Shown: piece after piece, positions 48,831-61,032 of the stretch
Numbering within the stretch: the first letter of the stretch is position 1
Layout: each line of letters starts with the position of its first letter
Assembly: GCF_009727055.1 (NCBI RefSeq)
Contig: NC_052355.1
Location: 49,193,521-49,257,520, forward strand
Reading direction: 5' to 3'
DNA: 64,000 nt
From: Benincasa hispida
Lineage: Eukaryota > Streptophyta > Magnoliopsida > Cucurbitales > Cucurbitaceae
The notes under the pieces: model-generated
What the model was told of the DNA's origin: nothing
Seen by the model: only the letters and a program-made list of their open reading frames with translations
Database searches by the model: none
Program-made: the position numbers and the translations under genes

Positions 48831-49969
48831 TCTCCTAATTTTCCATTCAAATACAACTTTCTTTTTCATTTTTCATTTGGAGGAAAAGAAGCTAAAACTT
48901 TAAGATAAATAAATTATAAACAACAACACAATATACACATCACCCGAATCACCCTCTGACTTTAGTTTTCTTCTTCTTCTTTGTCTTTGTCGGCGAATTA
49001 AATCTTTGGCAACTACCCAACCAGAAAAATCCACCTCAACTTCGTAGCAGTGTCTCATTTCTCAATTAACTCTGCTCTCCATTCCAGACTTCTTCCCTGA
49101 TTTTCCATATGAGTCTCCTTATGAGCCATTCTGGTGGATTTGCCATCAATTCCTTCCAAATTTCAACCTCTAAACGTTTACAACAGCTTAACATGACAAG
49201 TAATAATACCTTTCATTTGGTTCTATATCAAAATCAATGACTGAAACTCTGAAAGACCACCTGAAGATGTATACAAATTGTTGATATAAACCATGTGTCG
49301 TTCCACCCATCTTCAAAATTAGCTACACAATTAAACTTCGAAATCTAATTCCCTATGACTTCATCCTTGCCTCTGGAGCAAGGTTAATGTGAAGAAAGAA
49401 TGGTTGAGATTTTGGAGAGAGAGAATTAAAGCAAAAATGACGGGAAAGTTGATGCTTGAAAACTTTAAATGATAAATTAAGTTTGTAGCTGGAAGGGGAA
49501 GTTGCATTTGAATGAAAAATGAAAAAGGAAATGGAGGAGGGGTTCCGAGTGAAAATGAGAAGGGAGAGAAAGAGAAAGGAAAGAAGAGAGGAGAAAGAGA
49601 GAAGGGGAAAAAAAAATTTCTAGTCATCTTCACACATCATCATTTAGGTAATTTTTTAATTAAATTTTATGGTTTTATTAGTGAGATGGACCATTTAAAC
49701 CCATTCTTAGAAACTGATCAATTTAAAATAGAGACCATTAATGAAATTATATTAATTTTCCAATAATCGCCTTGCAATTTACAAAGCGGAATAAACCCAA
49801 CCCAACCTAATTAACAGCGGCTGAACCTCCTTCGACAGCCCGTGGCCGTGTGACGACTGACGGTGAACTGACATCGCAAAGGGGTATAACAAGTTCGAAA
49901 CTCTGCACCCCATTGTTCCGATTTCCAGTTCTACGTTCTTCGCCGCCATTTCCCCCCTTCTCTTTCTGC
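48831..49969. other. upstream region of coilin
   Basis: No gene was recognised. It includes a purine-rich tract at 49505-49617. A minus-strand stretch near 49080-49200 is briefly open and includes PPEWLIRRLIWKIREEVWN, but no family was recognised. Confidence 0.45.
49505..49617. repeat. purine-rich (GA) low-complexity tract
   Basis: About 110 bases of almost only A and G on the plus strand, some 350 bases upstream of the coilin start. It could be a GAGA-like promoter feature, but only composition supports that. Confidence 0.75.
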
Positions 49970-52900
49970 ATGATGGTGATGGAGGCTGTGAGACTGCGAG
50001 TTCTGTTCAAAGACAAGGACCTACTGACCGAGTCGCTCACAGGGTTGAGCCGGAGCTGGATTGTCCTAAAACCTCATCTCCGAACTATTTCCGACCTATC
50101 CGCCTACATCCTTTCTGTTTTCCTTCTTGACGATGCTTGCCCCAACGGTCTCATCCTCTCTGTAAGATCTCTCTCTTTGATCAGGTTACTTTACTCAACG
50201 ACTGTCTGCGGATGAAGGTCTTGGAAGTATCTACGATTGAATGTGCTGAACTGGTCTAATTGAATTATCTTATTACTGTTGACAGTTTCATTTGCTTGTA
50301 GAAACGAAAATTTTTGCTGGGGAACGAATTTGTGGCTTGCTTTACTTTTCATTGTTATCTTTTCAATCTTCATAATGGCGGCACATTGCCTAACTTTGTT
50401 TTTTCGTGGTAGATGGATGGCTTTGTGTTACCTCCATTTGAGTCGGTTTGTATCTTGAAGGATAAGGACATTGTCAGGTTGGTTTCTGAGTGACTTCTGT
50501 TCGTGTATATTCTGCTGTTTTCATTTACTCTTTTGCTGGAAATTAAGACTTTCTTTGTTGACCAGAGTGAAGAAGAAGAAAAGTAAGGCAATCAGTCTCA
50601 GTGACGGTAACGGATTGATTGAAACTGAGGAGTTCAGGGAGAGGAAACCTGTTGACAAAGGAGTGAAGCTTCTGGCTGATAAGGAGTTTGAAAATGAATC
50701 TAATGGCTATGAGACTCAATCGGAGGAAGATGAACCTAATGCTACTTTGCCGGTGAAATCTGTGCCAGTAGAAAAAAAAGTGTCCAAAAAAAGAAAAGCT
50801 TCAAAGATAATTCGCAACTCAAAGTATGTCTAGTGACTGTATTAACTCTGATATTCTGATGGCTGTTGAGACTTCTAATTTGTTTGTTTTCTTTAAACAA
50901 CACTGAGAGTAAGCATGATTATCTAGTATACATTTCCTGGCATAGAAGATGGGGTATTTAGTCAGCTTGATCCTCCAACAAAAATTGGCTGCGGAGTTGT
51001 CTTTATGCTATCTAGCATTACTTCCATGTTTTGAGTTTTGACGTTTATACTTTCGTGGTCCATCTTCTTTAACATAACTGAAGTGGTACATTTTGTTAAC
51101 TAGTTCCTTTTCTTCTTTCGTGCTTATAAATGATAATTATTACAATTGGTATGTATACTCTGGTTTACTCCAATTTCTCCTTAACGCTTATAATTTTTGC
51201 AATCAGTTAATTTATTCTGGTCCTTATTTCAAATTTAAAAATTACAGGAGGAAGAAAAATAAACGTTCCCCTTCTGAAGAATTTCCTACTATCGTAGCAG
51301 ATGTTCAGCACGCTAATGAAAAACGTGAAGAAAGAAATCATCTGAAGTCTAACCTCCTTCAAAAGGTCCTAGTAAGCAAAAATGATTCAACCAGCAGTTC
51401 TAGTAAATGTGAATTGGATACATCCAGCAGCCTTGAAATTGAGGGAAGAAGCAACAATATTATTAAGTCAACTAACAATGCAGAGAGGTGGTTCCTGCAG
51501 CTTTATTATATTAGTGGAAATGAACTTCCAAGCTTCATGAAAATTGTTTATCTGATTTCTTTGGTAGTGAATCTGCAAAATTGAAATATTTAACATCTTC
51601 TACTGCTGCAATCCTACTTCCTTCTTTAGATTTGTCTTTGCTTCTCTCTCGTAGCATCTCATCAGTACTTTGATATGTGAATGGTCTGTTAATAGGGCAT
51701 GGATTTTGTTCTTATAATTATTGTTGTTGACAACGTGTCAAACTTTGCTATGTTCCTTGACCACGTAGCTTCATAATAATGATCATTAACGTTGGAGATA
51801 TCACCATATAGGTTCCATTTTTGTTTTTATACCTATATATACTTTTATTGTTGCACTTTTTCATCTGCCTGCTTGGTTAGAAAGATGTCTTACAAATCGT
51901 GGTTGTTTAGGGTTGATCAGCTCGGAGCTGGCGGGAGACATGTTGAGTTGTCTGACACAGCTGGTGACAGTAAAAAGGTTTCTTTATATGGGAATCTATT
52001 ATTGTTACTATCATCATTATATGGCCATTAAAAACTGTGGTTATTTGTTAGCAGTTTTTACCATTTTTAATTTTGATGTTGATTGCCCTTGTAGAATGTA
52101 GTTTGTTCCGTATGCAATGATTATGTGTAATTTGGATTAGTTATACACCAGTATTGCATCTGTAATTATGATAAATTTACTGCTAATAGAATATCAGATC
52201 TGGGTCAATTTGATTTGACGAAAATTTAGTGTTTTTTTATTTTTGTTCTTGCTGCTACTGCTATTGAGGCATGGCTCTAGGCGAGTGAAGAGAATGAAAT
52301 AGAATTTCAATTTCAACTTTGTTGTTCCCTCTTGTTTGACATTGGCAACGGAGAAAGGGATGAAATTCTTTGTAACTTGATCCAAGGATTTTCAATCCTT
52401 CTTTCAGAAAATTACTATTACCAATTGTTCTATTTTGGTGGTTGAGTTGTCATTCATCTAATTTCTCACCCTTGTGTTCTTTTCTTTTCTTGTCAGGGTC
52501 CTAGTAGAAGTAGTCGCCGTAAGAAGGCAAAAAGGCGTTGGTTGAGGGAAAGAGCTCAAAATGAGGAGGTATGTTGGCGCCCCAGATATGCTCATGTAGA
52601 ATTAGAATACGGGATTGGCAAATATGCTCATAACTCTCGATGTGTGGATGCCTGATACCTATATTTTTGCAGCAACAGCAGCAGTTATTTGAAACGAGTT
52701 TAGATCAAGGGGCCAGTCAAAATGATGATGTTGATATGGATGATGACACTGTTCCTGTGGTAGTTAAGCCAGGACACATTCGCTTTGAGCCAGTTGGAAA
52801 AGGTCTGGTGATTTCTTTCTATTTTAGACTCGGTATGCTTTTGCATTGGTGTGAACAGTGTTTTGTAAGGTCCAAAAGGGGGTGGGAAAGTATCCTGTGC

Positions 52901-54910
52901 ATGCTTTCTTGTTATATTTGTTTGATTTCATACTTTTACAACATGGATCACACAATTATGAGTTCAATGATTGTCCTTATATTTCATTACAGTTATTACA
53001 GATCAGGCTCGGCAGCAAAAGCAAAACCATTTCCCTAAGGTATCCATGGTGTTCCAATATGGCAATATCTTATTCTGCCTCTTGGAGTTAACTGTAACCA
53101 ATTATTATTTGTTTTGTTATGCTTTAGGAAACATTGCATTGGAATGGTATCACCAACAAGAAGAAGGGTCAAAAATGGGGCAAAGAGAAAACTCCATCTT
53201 GGAAGAGGAACAATTCTAACAATTGTACGGGCGAACCTCTTCAGTTACCTTCTTCTGAAACTGAGCAACCTAAAACTCCAGTTCCTGTAGCTGGTCCAAT
53301 AAATTTTGATGGTGAACCTCTTCAGTTACCTTCTTCTGAAACTGAGCAACCTAAAACTCCAGTTCCTGTAGCTGGTCCAATAAATTTCGATGAACTTCAA
53401 CCGTGCACTGGCTTGCCTCAGGTTTGTCTTGCAGTTAGCTTCATCTGCTTTCCTAAGTGTTTAGTTGGGCATGCATATTTTGCAAAGTGGAACGATCAAG
53501 TCATGTTAGCAGCTCTCGTTAAATTAACTTTTCATAGTTACAAAAAGAGGAAAAACTGAATGATCATCGAACTTTTTACGCTAGCACATGTCAAACAATG
53601 GGCCGACTAGAATTTAATTATATATGTTATGTTTTAGCAAAAATGTAGTTTTTAACTAATATAATTTGTTACTTCATTATCAGAACAATTATATGCTGCC
53701 ATTTTATCTGTATGATTATGAAACATTATTTCTTGTATGAGCACAATTTGATTCTTTATTGAATAGGATCTTGACGAAAGGACCGGCAACCTGTCAGTTG
53801 GCTATCAAATCAATTAATAATTGAAAACTAAATCTATATAATAAACAATACGGGTTTTATTCATGGAATTATGGTATTATTTTTTAAACTTTATTTTATT
53901 TATGATTTCTGTTTTATTTATTGCAGGAAGGTGATTTAATTGCATATCGTTTGATTGAGTTATCATCAACCTGGACACCTGAGATTTCCTCCTTCCGAGT
54001 AAAGTTCTTCTACAGTGTGATTTTCTATCTGATTCTTTCTTACCACAGCCCATGTGTTATTCTAGTTACTTTTCCTATTTCAGGCTGGAAAAGTATCATG
54101 GTACGAAGCTGATTCCAATCGGATTATGCTAATACCGGTTCCAGAATATCCATTACCTGTCAAAAAGGAGATAGAGGAGGATTCTGAATTACATTTGGAT
54201 ACAACCCCGTATGGGGAAGATGGCTCTTTGAAGGTATTAGTGCCAAGCATAACCTTTGGTTTGCAATTGTCCAAATCGTTTTTTCCATCCAATTCGTGAG
54301 ATGGGTATTTATATATATATATAAATATATATAATTAACTAATTAACAATCAGACTGTAGTTTATGAACACAAGCAATGGTATGGTTATTTAAAGGAACC
54401 ACTAATTCTGGCATACACATCCTTATTCTGCTATTTATCCTTGATTGCTAAGAACTGACAATTGAGGATCTTCAACAGATAGATTTTGCCTCTCTTGTTG
54501 ATCTTCGGCTTATCAGGCAAGGAAACTTGGATTCTTCAAGAACCGCAGTTAACCAGGAAATCATTTCTACTAAACAAACTGTAGAAAGTTCCAAGCTCGT
54601 CCAGATCAATGGAGATGCCAACGACACTAGACAAGGTATCAATTATAGTCTGTCGACATACTAGGAAAAGTTTACTGGGGAGCTGGTAATGTTCAATTGG
54701 CTATTTTATGATTGGTTTTCAGGTAATGGAAAAGTAAGTGCGTGGGATGAAATCAGCGAGGCTCTGAGTGCAAAGAAGGCGGAACTTTCTAAGAATGATG
54801 GTTGGAATCAAGAAGAAAGTTCAGGAAGGAGGTCATGGTCCTATAGGGCACTCAGAGGCAGCGCCCTCGGTCCAACAATGGCTCTCTTAAGAGCTCAGAA
54901 TGAACTCTAG
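49970..54910 (+). CDS. coilin (Cajal body scaffold protein)
   Basis: 13 exons: 49970-50161, 50413-50477, 50566-50823, 51248-51487, 51881-51977, 52497-52568, 52673-52802, 53002-53039, 53128-53421, 53927-53998, 54084-54233, 54479-54635, 54723-54910. All junctions are GT-AG; the total is 1953 bp with stop, 650 aa. The N-terminal globular domain includes VRLRVLFKDK, LSRSWIVLKP and MDGFVLPPFES. A Lys-rich disordered middle follows, with RSSRRKKAKRRWLRERAQ as a likely nuclear localisation signal. From about residue 463 is the atypical Tudor-like C-terminal domain, with GDLIAYRLIELSSTWTPEIS and AGKVSWYEADSNRIMLIPV. Coilin organises nuclear Cajal bodies where snRNPs and snoRNPs mature. Exon 9 carries an in-frame 81-bp tandem duplication. 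The start used is the first of three nearby Met codons (MMVMEAV). Confidence 0.93.
53230..53391 (+). repeat. 81-bp in-frame tandem duplication in coilin exon 9
   Basis: Copy 1 is 53230-53310 and copy 2 is 53311-53391, with two base differences seen, both silent (GGC/GGT and TTT/TTC). Each encodes 27 residues starting GEPLQLPSSETEQPKTPV. The unit is a multiple of three and keeps the frame. Confidence 0.95.
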
Positions 54911-55594
54911 GAAAAATTTCCGGGTCTGAACAACGTCCATGTACATTTGCTGCTCAGAACTCTTGTCAAGGTTGTATTTGTTGGAATCTGCAGGTGCTAG
55001 TTTTCTGTGATGGTGCTGCCTGTAACCGTCAAGTTCAGACTGATTTGCGAACTGTGGAAGTGCATTTTGTGATTGGAATTGGATGACAAATTCGATGTAT
55101 GCCAGACCAACTAGAGGTCCTGCACACCAAATCTTATTTAAGCCGTTGTCAATGGAGCTTCGAAGGATGTTATCTGTAGTTTTGTCACATTGGGAAGCAG
55201 CTCTCTCAAATTATATATACATGGGAATATCGGTAGCTTGAATATCCATATCTTGTGAAACTATATAAATAGTCTAATTATGAATTTATCTTATGCAGTG
55301 TTAGCATCTGAAGATTCACTTCAATAACAAAGGGGACTAAATCGCAAATCTAATTGACATAAGATTTTCATTTCAGATCTGAATTTTTAATCTCACATCT
55401 ACGTTTCTTCAAAAGCAGGTGAACTCATTGATTACTGGGTAAATTCAGACTATTGATGGCGTCTTTGTCTATACATAGTCTTTGAAGGATTGGATTCTCT
55501 ACGTGTATATATATACATCTCACAAGCAGATCACATCAGTTGTTCTGCCCAGGATGCCAGTTTTACCTTTTAGAAGGCCCACCGCCACAGTCCA

Positions 55595-58500
55595 TCATGT
55601 CTTCACAGACCACAGATCAACATCTCCCGTTTTTTGAGGTAATGAACGGCTTAGAAGTGTAAGGAACTCCTCGGGCTCCTCCCCTTCTCTTATTACCTGT
55701 ACACACACCATTTTCCACAACATGAGCTGATCTGATTGCATATTTTCCTTCAAAATAACATCCACAACAAAACTGTAAAACATAACATTTTAAAGGTAAA
55801 TGGATGATTAATCCATCAAGCCTATGTTGAAGGATATGGCTAATGGTATAGAAATCCTATTATCTGAGCGAGTCAAAGTCATCCCAATATTTAGCTAGTA
55901 GGTATTGACATCTACTTCAACTAGGTCATATTTTCTTAACGAGAGGTTTTAGCTGTCACCCCTACAAGTTAGTGACTATTTTGAGACATGCAAGCAGATG
56001 GTCTTGATTTTTTCTAAAAAATAAAACTCAGAAAGGAGTTTTCTAAGAAATTTTACTACGAGGGTTGTTAGATGCTATAATTAAATTCGTTTTCACTCAC
56101 TAGCTTATGCTTTTGGATCAATCGGTGTTTAAGATGGTATCAGAGCAGGTGGTCTAGAGAGGTTCTATGTTTAAACCCTTGCATTGTTATTTCCTTCTGA
56201 ATTAATATTGATTTTCCCTTATTTGCCTCTTCTACATATTTCAAGTCCACGAGGGGGAGTGTTAGATGATATAATTAAATTCATCTTTACCCACTAGCGT
56301 AATCTTTTGGGTCAATCGGTGATTTAAGAAGGATTAAATTACAAACTTGTGTTTATTTAATCTCTAAACTTTCATAAGCATCTAATAAATTCTTCAACTT
56401 TCAATTGTGCCTAATCGATCCTTGATAAATTTAAAATTTTTAAAAGTTTGTTGATCTATTAAATAAAAAATGGAATTTTGTTTTGTGTCTAGTGATCTGT
56501 AAATTTTAAGAAATTCAAAAGTTCGAACTAAGTTTATAATTTCAAATTTGGACTAAATAGACTCAAATATCGAAGTTCAAAGTTTAGATACTAAATTTAC
56601 TATTAACTAAGGAAATACCCTTTGCTTAGAGGAAAACACTTCCCCGCTCAGCAGAACGCATTAACTGCTTGGTCTAGCATGTTAAATATCATACGCATTA
56701 TTTTCTCTATAAAAGAAGGGTAAAAAAATTTCTGAAATAATTGTTCACATACCTGTATTCGGGTATCTCTAGGAATTCCCTTGTTATTAATGAATATATG
56801 TCCGATCATCTCCCAGTGGAGAAAACCACTGTAGTCACTCATCAGTTGACTGTCATCATTTTCATGCAAAACTTCACTCCCCAACCAGATAAATAGTTTG
56901 TTACCGCCGTTTGAATCCAAATTTAGATCTGGATCGAATAACATATACACTGATCTAGAATTGAGACTTCTAAGTTGATTGATCGTGGCTTTACTCATTG
57001 ATGGCCACTGGTAAAAGACCAGAGTTTTTCCTTCCTCAATTTTGCATTCTAATTCAGTGCAAGCCCCAAATCTATCAATATCCAAATTCATATCTTTGCT
57101 ACCATTTTTTTCTTTGAATTGTCTGCACTCAGATAACTCCAACGGATCATCGTCTAAATCGGGCAAAGAAAATGATGATGATCGAACTATTTTCCTCTGA
57201 ACCTTGCAGGCTTCTTCAATGGAGGGCAGCAACATCCTAGGTGGAGGATGACTCCCTCGACGCTCTGCAATTGAAGGGCAGGGTCCTCTCGATGTCAAAT
57301 TGGTATTTTCCGGCTTTAATGTAGGATGATATGAGGAAATGGACTCCACAAATATAGGATGAGTTTCGTTGTGGCGTAAACAAAAATTATCTATGATTGA
57401 AGAATTTTGAACAGCCGGATGCAATGAATCCATGTCAGATGGTGAAGGTTGCCGAGAAGACACATATGATAAGTCAGACCAATTAGATGACGACGGTGAA
57501 AAGGTAAAAGAACTAGAATTATCAGATGTAGAAGGAGAGAGTGAAGGGGATTTGGTGCCAACACTTGGACTAGTACTTCCTTGGAAACAGGAAAATGAAT
57601 CTGGTAACCCCAGAGGATGAATTGGTAATGACAAAGGATCGTATGGGATCGAGCTTTCCTTGTTAGAATTTTCTATTCCCTGATCCAGGCTATTATTTGG
57701 AAAACAGTCAAAAGATTGAGGTGAACCACACAAGTAGGCTGTGGGTGAAAGTGGTGGAGATGCAAGATCAATTGAAGAAACAGGTACTTCTTCTGCATCT
57801 TCATCAATATTTGCAGTCATATCCAAATCATCAAATGGCAAGCTAGTATCACAATCCAATTCTGATAAAGATGTGGCAATATCTTTTGCAATTTCATTTT
57901 CAATTTTCCTTTTGGTCGAGTCCCACCTATTTTCTCTAGTGGGAAGGTGATTCTCTGATTCCGTATTGAATCGATCAAAAGGTGGAACAACCCCACCTGA
58001 AATTGCCCTGTGAAAGATTTCAAAATCTGGATTATACTCCTCAACTTTCCGTTCACCCACCTTCGCACTTGTTATTTTCGAGATGTGATCTTCTGTGGTA
58101 GACAAATTATCAAGCTTTTGAACTTTCCCTTCAGAGCTATCAGCCAAACTTTGGCCACTCATTAGAGCATCCCAAAATTCCAATGGTTCGTCACCTTCTT
58201 TGATGCTAAGGATGGGGCCTTTTGCTTTTTCATATCGAATGACCTGCGATGCCGCTGCCTTAGCCGTATTCAACATCACAGAGTTGCACTTCTCCCCCTT
58301 CCAGACATAGATAGCTGAAGGAACGTGCAGAACGAATGCACCACGAGAATCAAGTCCTTGGACACTTGGAGTGTTCAACAACTTAGGTACAAGATGAAGC
58401 GGATCATACGACGAATGTGGAGCCATCCTATACATCCTTGAAATTGAATTTGGGCTAGTAGGCACTGCATGTACCCGCTTCTGGCACTGCAATAATTGAC

Positions 58501-59236
58501 AAGCAAAACCCAAGTTCGGATTAGCCACCCCTCGAGCAGCCTTTACATATTGAAAAGCATCGTGAAAACTCCGTCCTTCCTTCCACATGAGGTATGCAAT
58601 CACCAGAGAGGTCGATCGAGACACCCCTTGGCAACAATGCACGAAAACTCGACCGCCTTGTTCACGAACATCTTCAAAATAATCAAACACATTGTAGAGA
58701 ATACTAGTAATATCCTCGGAAGGACTATCTTGCAACCAAAGAGTTTTGTACACAAATTCACCCTTAAAATACTCGGGACAGACAAACCCAACACAATTCA
58801 GCACATGAGTAATTCCATTCTGCCTCAGAACTTGTCTATTCTTAGCCACAAAATCACTCCCTAAATACACATGATCAAGAATCTTCGAGCATTCCTTATC
58901 AAAGAACGCAAGTTTATCTTTCTTAAACTGAAATTCCTTCGCAGGTTGTTCACATTCAGAACTCTGAGACGACTTATTAACAAGCTCTCGCGGAGTTTCT
59001 GGATTTGGCCAAACACCAAGATCATCAGAACCCGCCCGTGGCCACTCCTCAACATTCCGGCGGCTAATTGAAAGCGGCTGCAGCGGCGGCAGACATGATC
59101 GAGCTTTATTACTATTAGGTACTAAGCTTCGACTATGATGAGGCTTTGACGGCGACCGGTCAGTCCAAGACGCCGACCGGAAAAATGCCTTTCGAGTACC
59201 ACCGGCGAGCCCACCCCTTTTCTTTTCCTCATCCAT
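55595..59236 (-). CDS. MKP1: MAP kinase phosphatase 1 (dual-specificity phosphatase)
   Basis: Two coding exons, 56753-59236 and 55595-55696, 861 aa, with a GT-AG junction (RIQ joined to VIREGEEPEEF). Residues about 105-257 are the dual-specificity phosphatase domain. The active site HCCQGVSR has Cys201 as nucleophile and Arg207 in the phosphate loop; Asp170 in LWLQDSPSED is the likely general acid. Residues about 280-360 hold a gelsolin-like segment (FVLHVPSAIYVWKGEKC). A Ser/Pro-rich region follows (about 545-620), then a C-terminal region with LFIWLGSEV. This layout matches plant MKP1, which removes phosphates from MAP kinases such as MPK3/MPK6 in stress and immune signalling. If the intron is retained, the frame instead runs on to a stop at 56648 with a different tail. 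The intron contains a TRIM element. Confidence 0.94.
56066..56329 (+). mobile_element. TRIM retroelement in the MKP1 intron
   Basis: A miniature LTR retroelement of 264 bp. Terminal direct repeats at 56066-56134 and 56260-56329 (about 69 and 70 bp) both open TGTTAGATG. Directly after the first is TGGTATCAGAGC (56135-56146), the tRNA-Met primer site. Directly before the second is GAGGGGGAG, the polypurine tract. The flanking 5-mers are agggt and aggat, a one-mismatch target duplication. There is no coding capacity, as in all TRIMs. It lies antisense to MKP1. Confidence 0.9.
56330..56620. repeat. dispersed AT-rich repeat, copy 2
   Basis: It shares ordered phrases with 38530-38980: cttcaactttcaattgtgcc, a tttaaaatttttaaaagttt stretch, and gttgatctattaaataaaaa. 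It lies in the last MKP1 intron next to the TRIM. Confidence 0.6.
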
Positions 59237-59619
59237 ATCAAAAATCTATAACACCTCTTTGACTCGTATCCATTTGAAGCTTATTCCTAGAAAAATCAAC
59301 GAAAACCAGAGAAATTAGGAACAGAACATATATGGCTGGTATTGAAATTCTGCCTCTTTCACTTTTTTTTCCTTACCTAAAACCCTTGACCATCTCCTCC
59401 TTCCCCAACCAACACCACCCCCAGAATAATCTCCCTCTTATTTCTCTCTAGAATTGTTGAATTCGCTATTCAAATAGTCAAGTGAGGAGAAGAAAAATCA
59501 GGATCATGACCCAGTAATCAAATTCCACGTCGAGCACAAAGAGTTTCTTTCAATCCTAAATTATTTTTTTAAAAAAAACAGAGAGATGAATAGTCGAATG
59601 GAACAGGAAAAGAAAAATT

Positions 59620-59651
59620 AAAAGAAGAAGAAGAAGAAGAAGAAAAAGAAG
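59620..59651. repeat. (GAA)n microsatellite upstream of MKP1
   Basis: About eight GAA units followed by GAAAAAGAAGAG. Confidence 0.9.
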
Positions 59652-60754
59652 AGTTGGTGCCAATTTAAAGAATAGGCAGAGAACTGTTGAAACTGGATAA
59701 CTTACTTGACGAATCGAAACCCCGGAATTTGCATAGAAGAAGGGGGTTTGAAAAGAAAGAACAGTAGCAGAGTTTTCGAACTTTGAAAAGAAGAAGCCAA
59801 ACCAGAGAGGAAAACAAAAATGAAAAGCTTTTGGGTCTTAGACGCACAAATTGGACCGAGCCAATGGCAAGAAATTGTTTTGCTTTGTAGAGAGAGGGAG
59901 AGAGAGAGTCAAAGAGCCACGTCGTTGTGGGATGGTCATACAATGCATGCATGTCAAGTCTTGTGATGCCATTTATTATTACTTTTTTAAGAAAAAAAAT
60001 TATAAAATGGGATAGAATGAATAAATAATAATGGACTATTAATTAAGAAATCCTTGGTGAGAGCGATGCTATGTTTACCCGGCTCTTCCGGTTTTCCTTT
60101 TGACTGTCGTACACGTGGCTGTCTTTGGTTGGTAGTCAAGAAGGCTACCAACCTCTCTACTTCTGGTTGTTTTGACTGACTGAATATGGCTGGTAATTTT
60201 TATCTCTTCTTTTATTATTTTTGTACAATTTTCATGAGAATTAACACATTGATTTTATTTTAAAAGGAAAATGTTAAAAATTGATGGGAGAGGTAACTTA
60301 ACAGCTACGAGTAAATTTAAAGCATTTTTTGTTCTTATTTATGAACTTAGGGTTGGGTAGAGTTATTTATAGCAACTACTTTTTGTCTATTGAGCTACCT
60401 TTAGGGTACCATATTAGACCGAAAATCTTACTCATTAGGATACAAGAAGCACGTTAGAAGTTTATACTACATTTTTTATGGAGCAATAGTTTTAGAAAAA
60501 TACTTGGGTGCATTTCGAGTTACATACCTAGTTATCCAATCAATATTTGTCACATGTCAATTTTTTGTTTTTCTATTTTTTTAAAAATAATATTTTTGAA
60601 TTCATTTTTACAAAGATACATGAAAATGAGTACAATCGAATATTACATAACTTTATATTAAGAAATGAATAGAAAATTATAAAAGTAATAATTGTGCATT
60701 ACAAATGCAGTAGCATCTTTTCAAATTAAGAAAAGGAAGAATTATTTTTTTGGA

Positions 60755-60935
60755 CCTTAAGTTTTGAGTTTGGTTTTCATATGGTACTTAGATTTCAAAG
60801 CGTTCCACTTTTACCCTCAAATCTTGAATTTAATTTTCATTTGGACCTTAGATTTCAAAATATCACATCTTTACCCTCGAGCTTTGACATTTATTTACAT
60901 TTGGTCCTTACTTTTTAAGATTTGTGTTTTCAACT
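60755..60935. repeat. ~65-bp tandem repeat, three imperfect units
   Basis: Each unit has the order TTTTCATxTGGxxCTTAGATTTCAAAx, then a CTTTTACCCTC or TCTTTACCCTC box and a TTGA box. Three units are recognisable with roughly 65-70 base spacing. Confidence 0.7.
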
Positions 60936-61032
60936 TTGATTTTCTTTTTTTCTTTCTTTTTAATTATTAAATGTTTACTTTAATTCTTGATTTTTATGTC
61001 TATTAATTAATTAAGAGAATTAAATTTATTCT

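Larger units (their letters stand above)
59237..61032. other. 5' flank of MKP1 and AT-rich spacer
   Basis: The part up to about 59950 is probably MKP1 5' UTR and promoter, with a (GAA)n run at 59620-59651 and GA-rich DNA near 59890. Further right no gene was recognised. A short tandem repeat lies at 60755-60935. Confidence 0.5.

Noticed and set aside
49080..49200. Minus-strand stretch with PPEWLIRRLIWKIREEVWN
   Set aside because: It is briefly open but the frame does not continue, and no family or exon partner was recognised.
57741..58864. Plus-strand open frames over MKP1
   Set aside because: They are antisense shadows of the long MKP1 coding exon.
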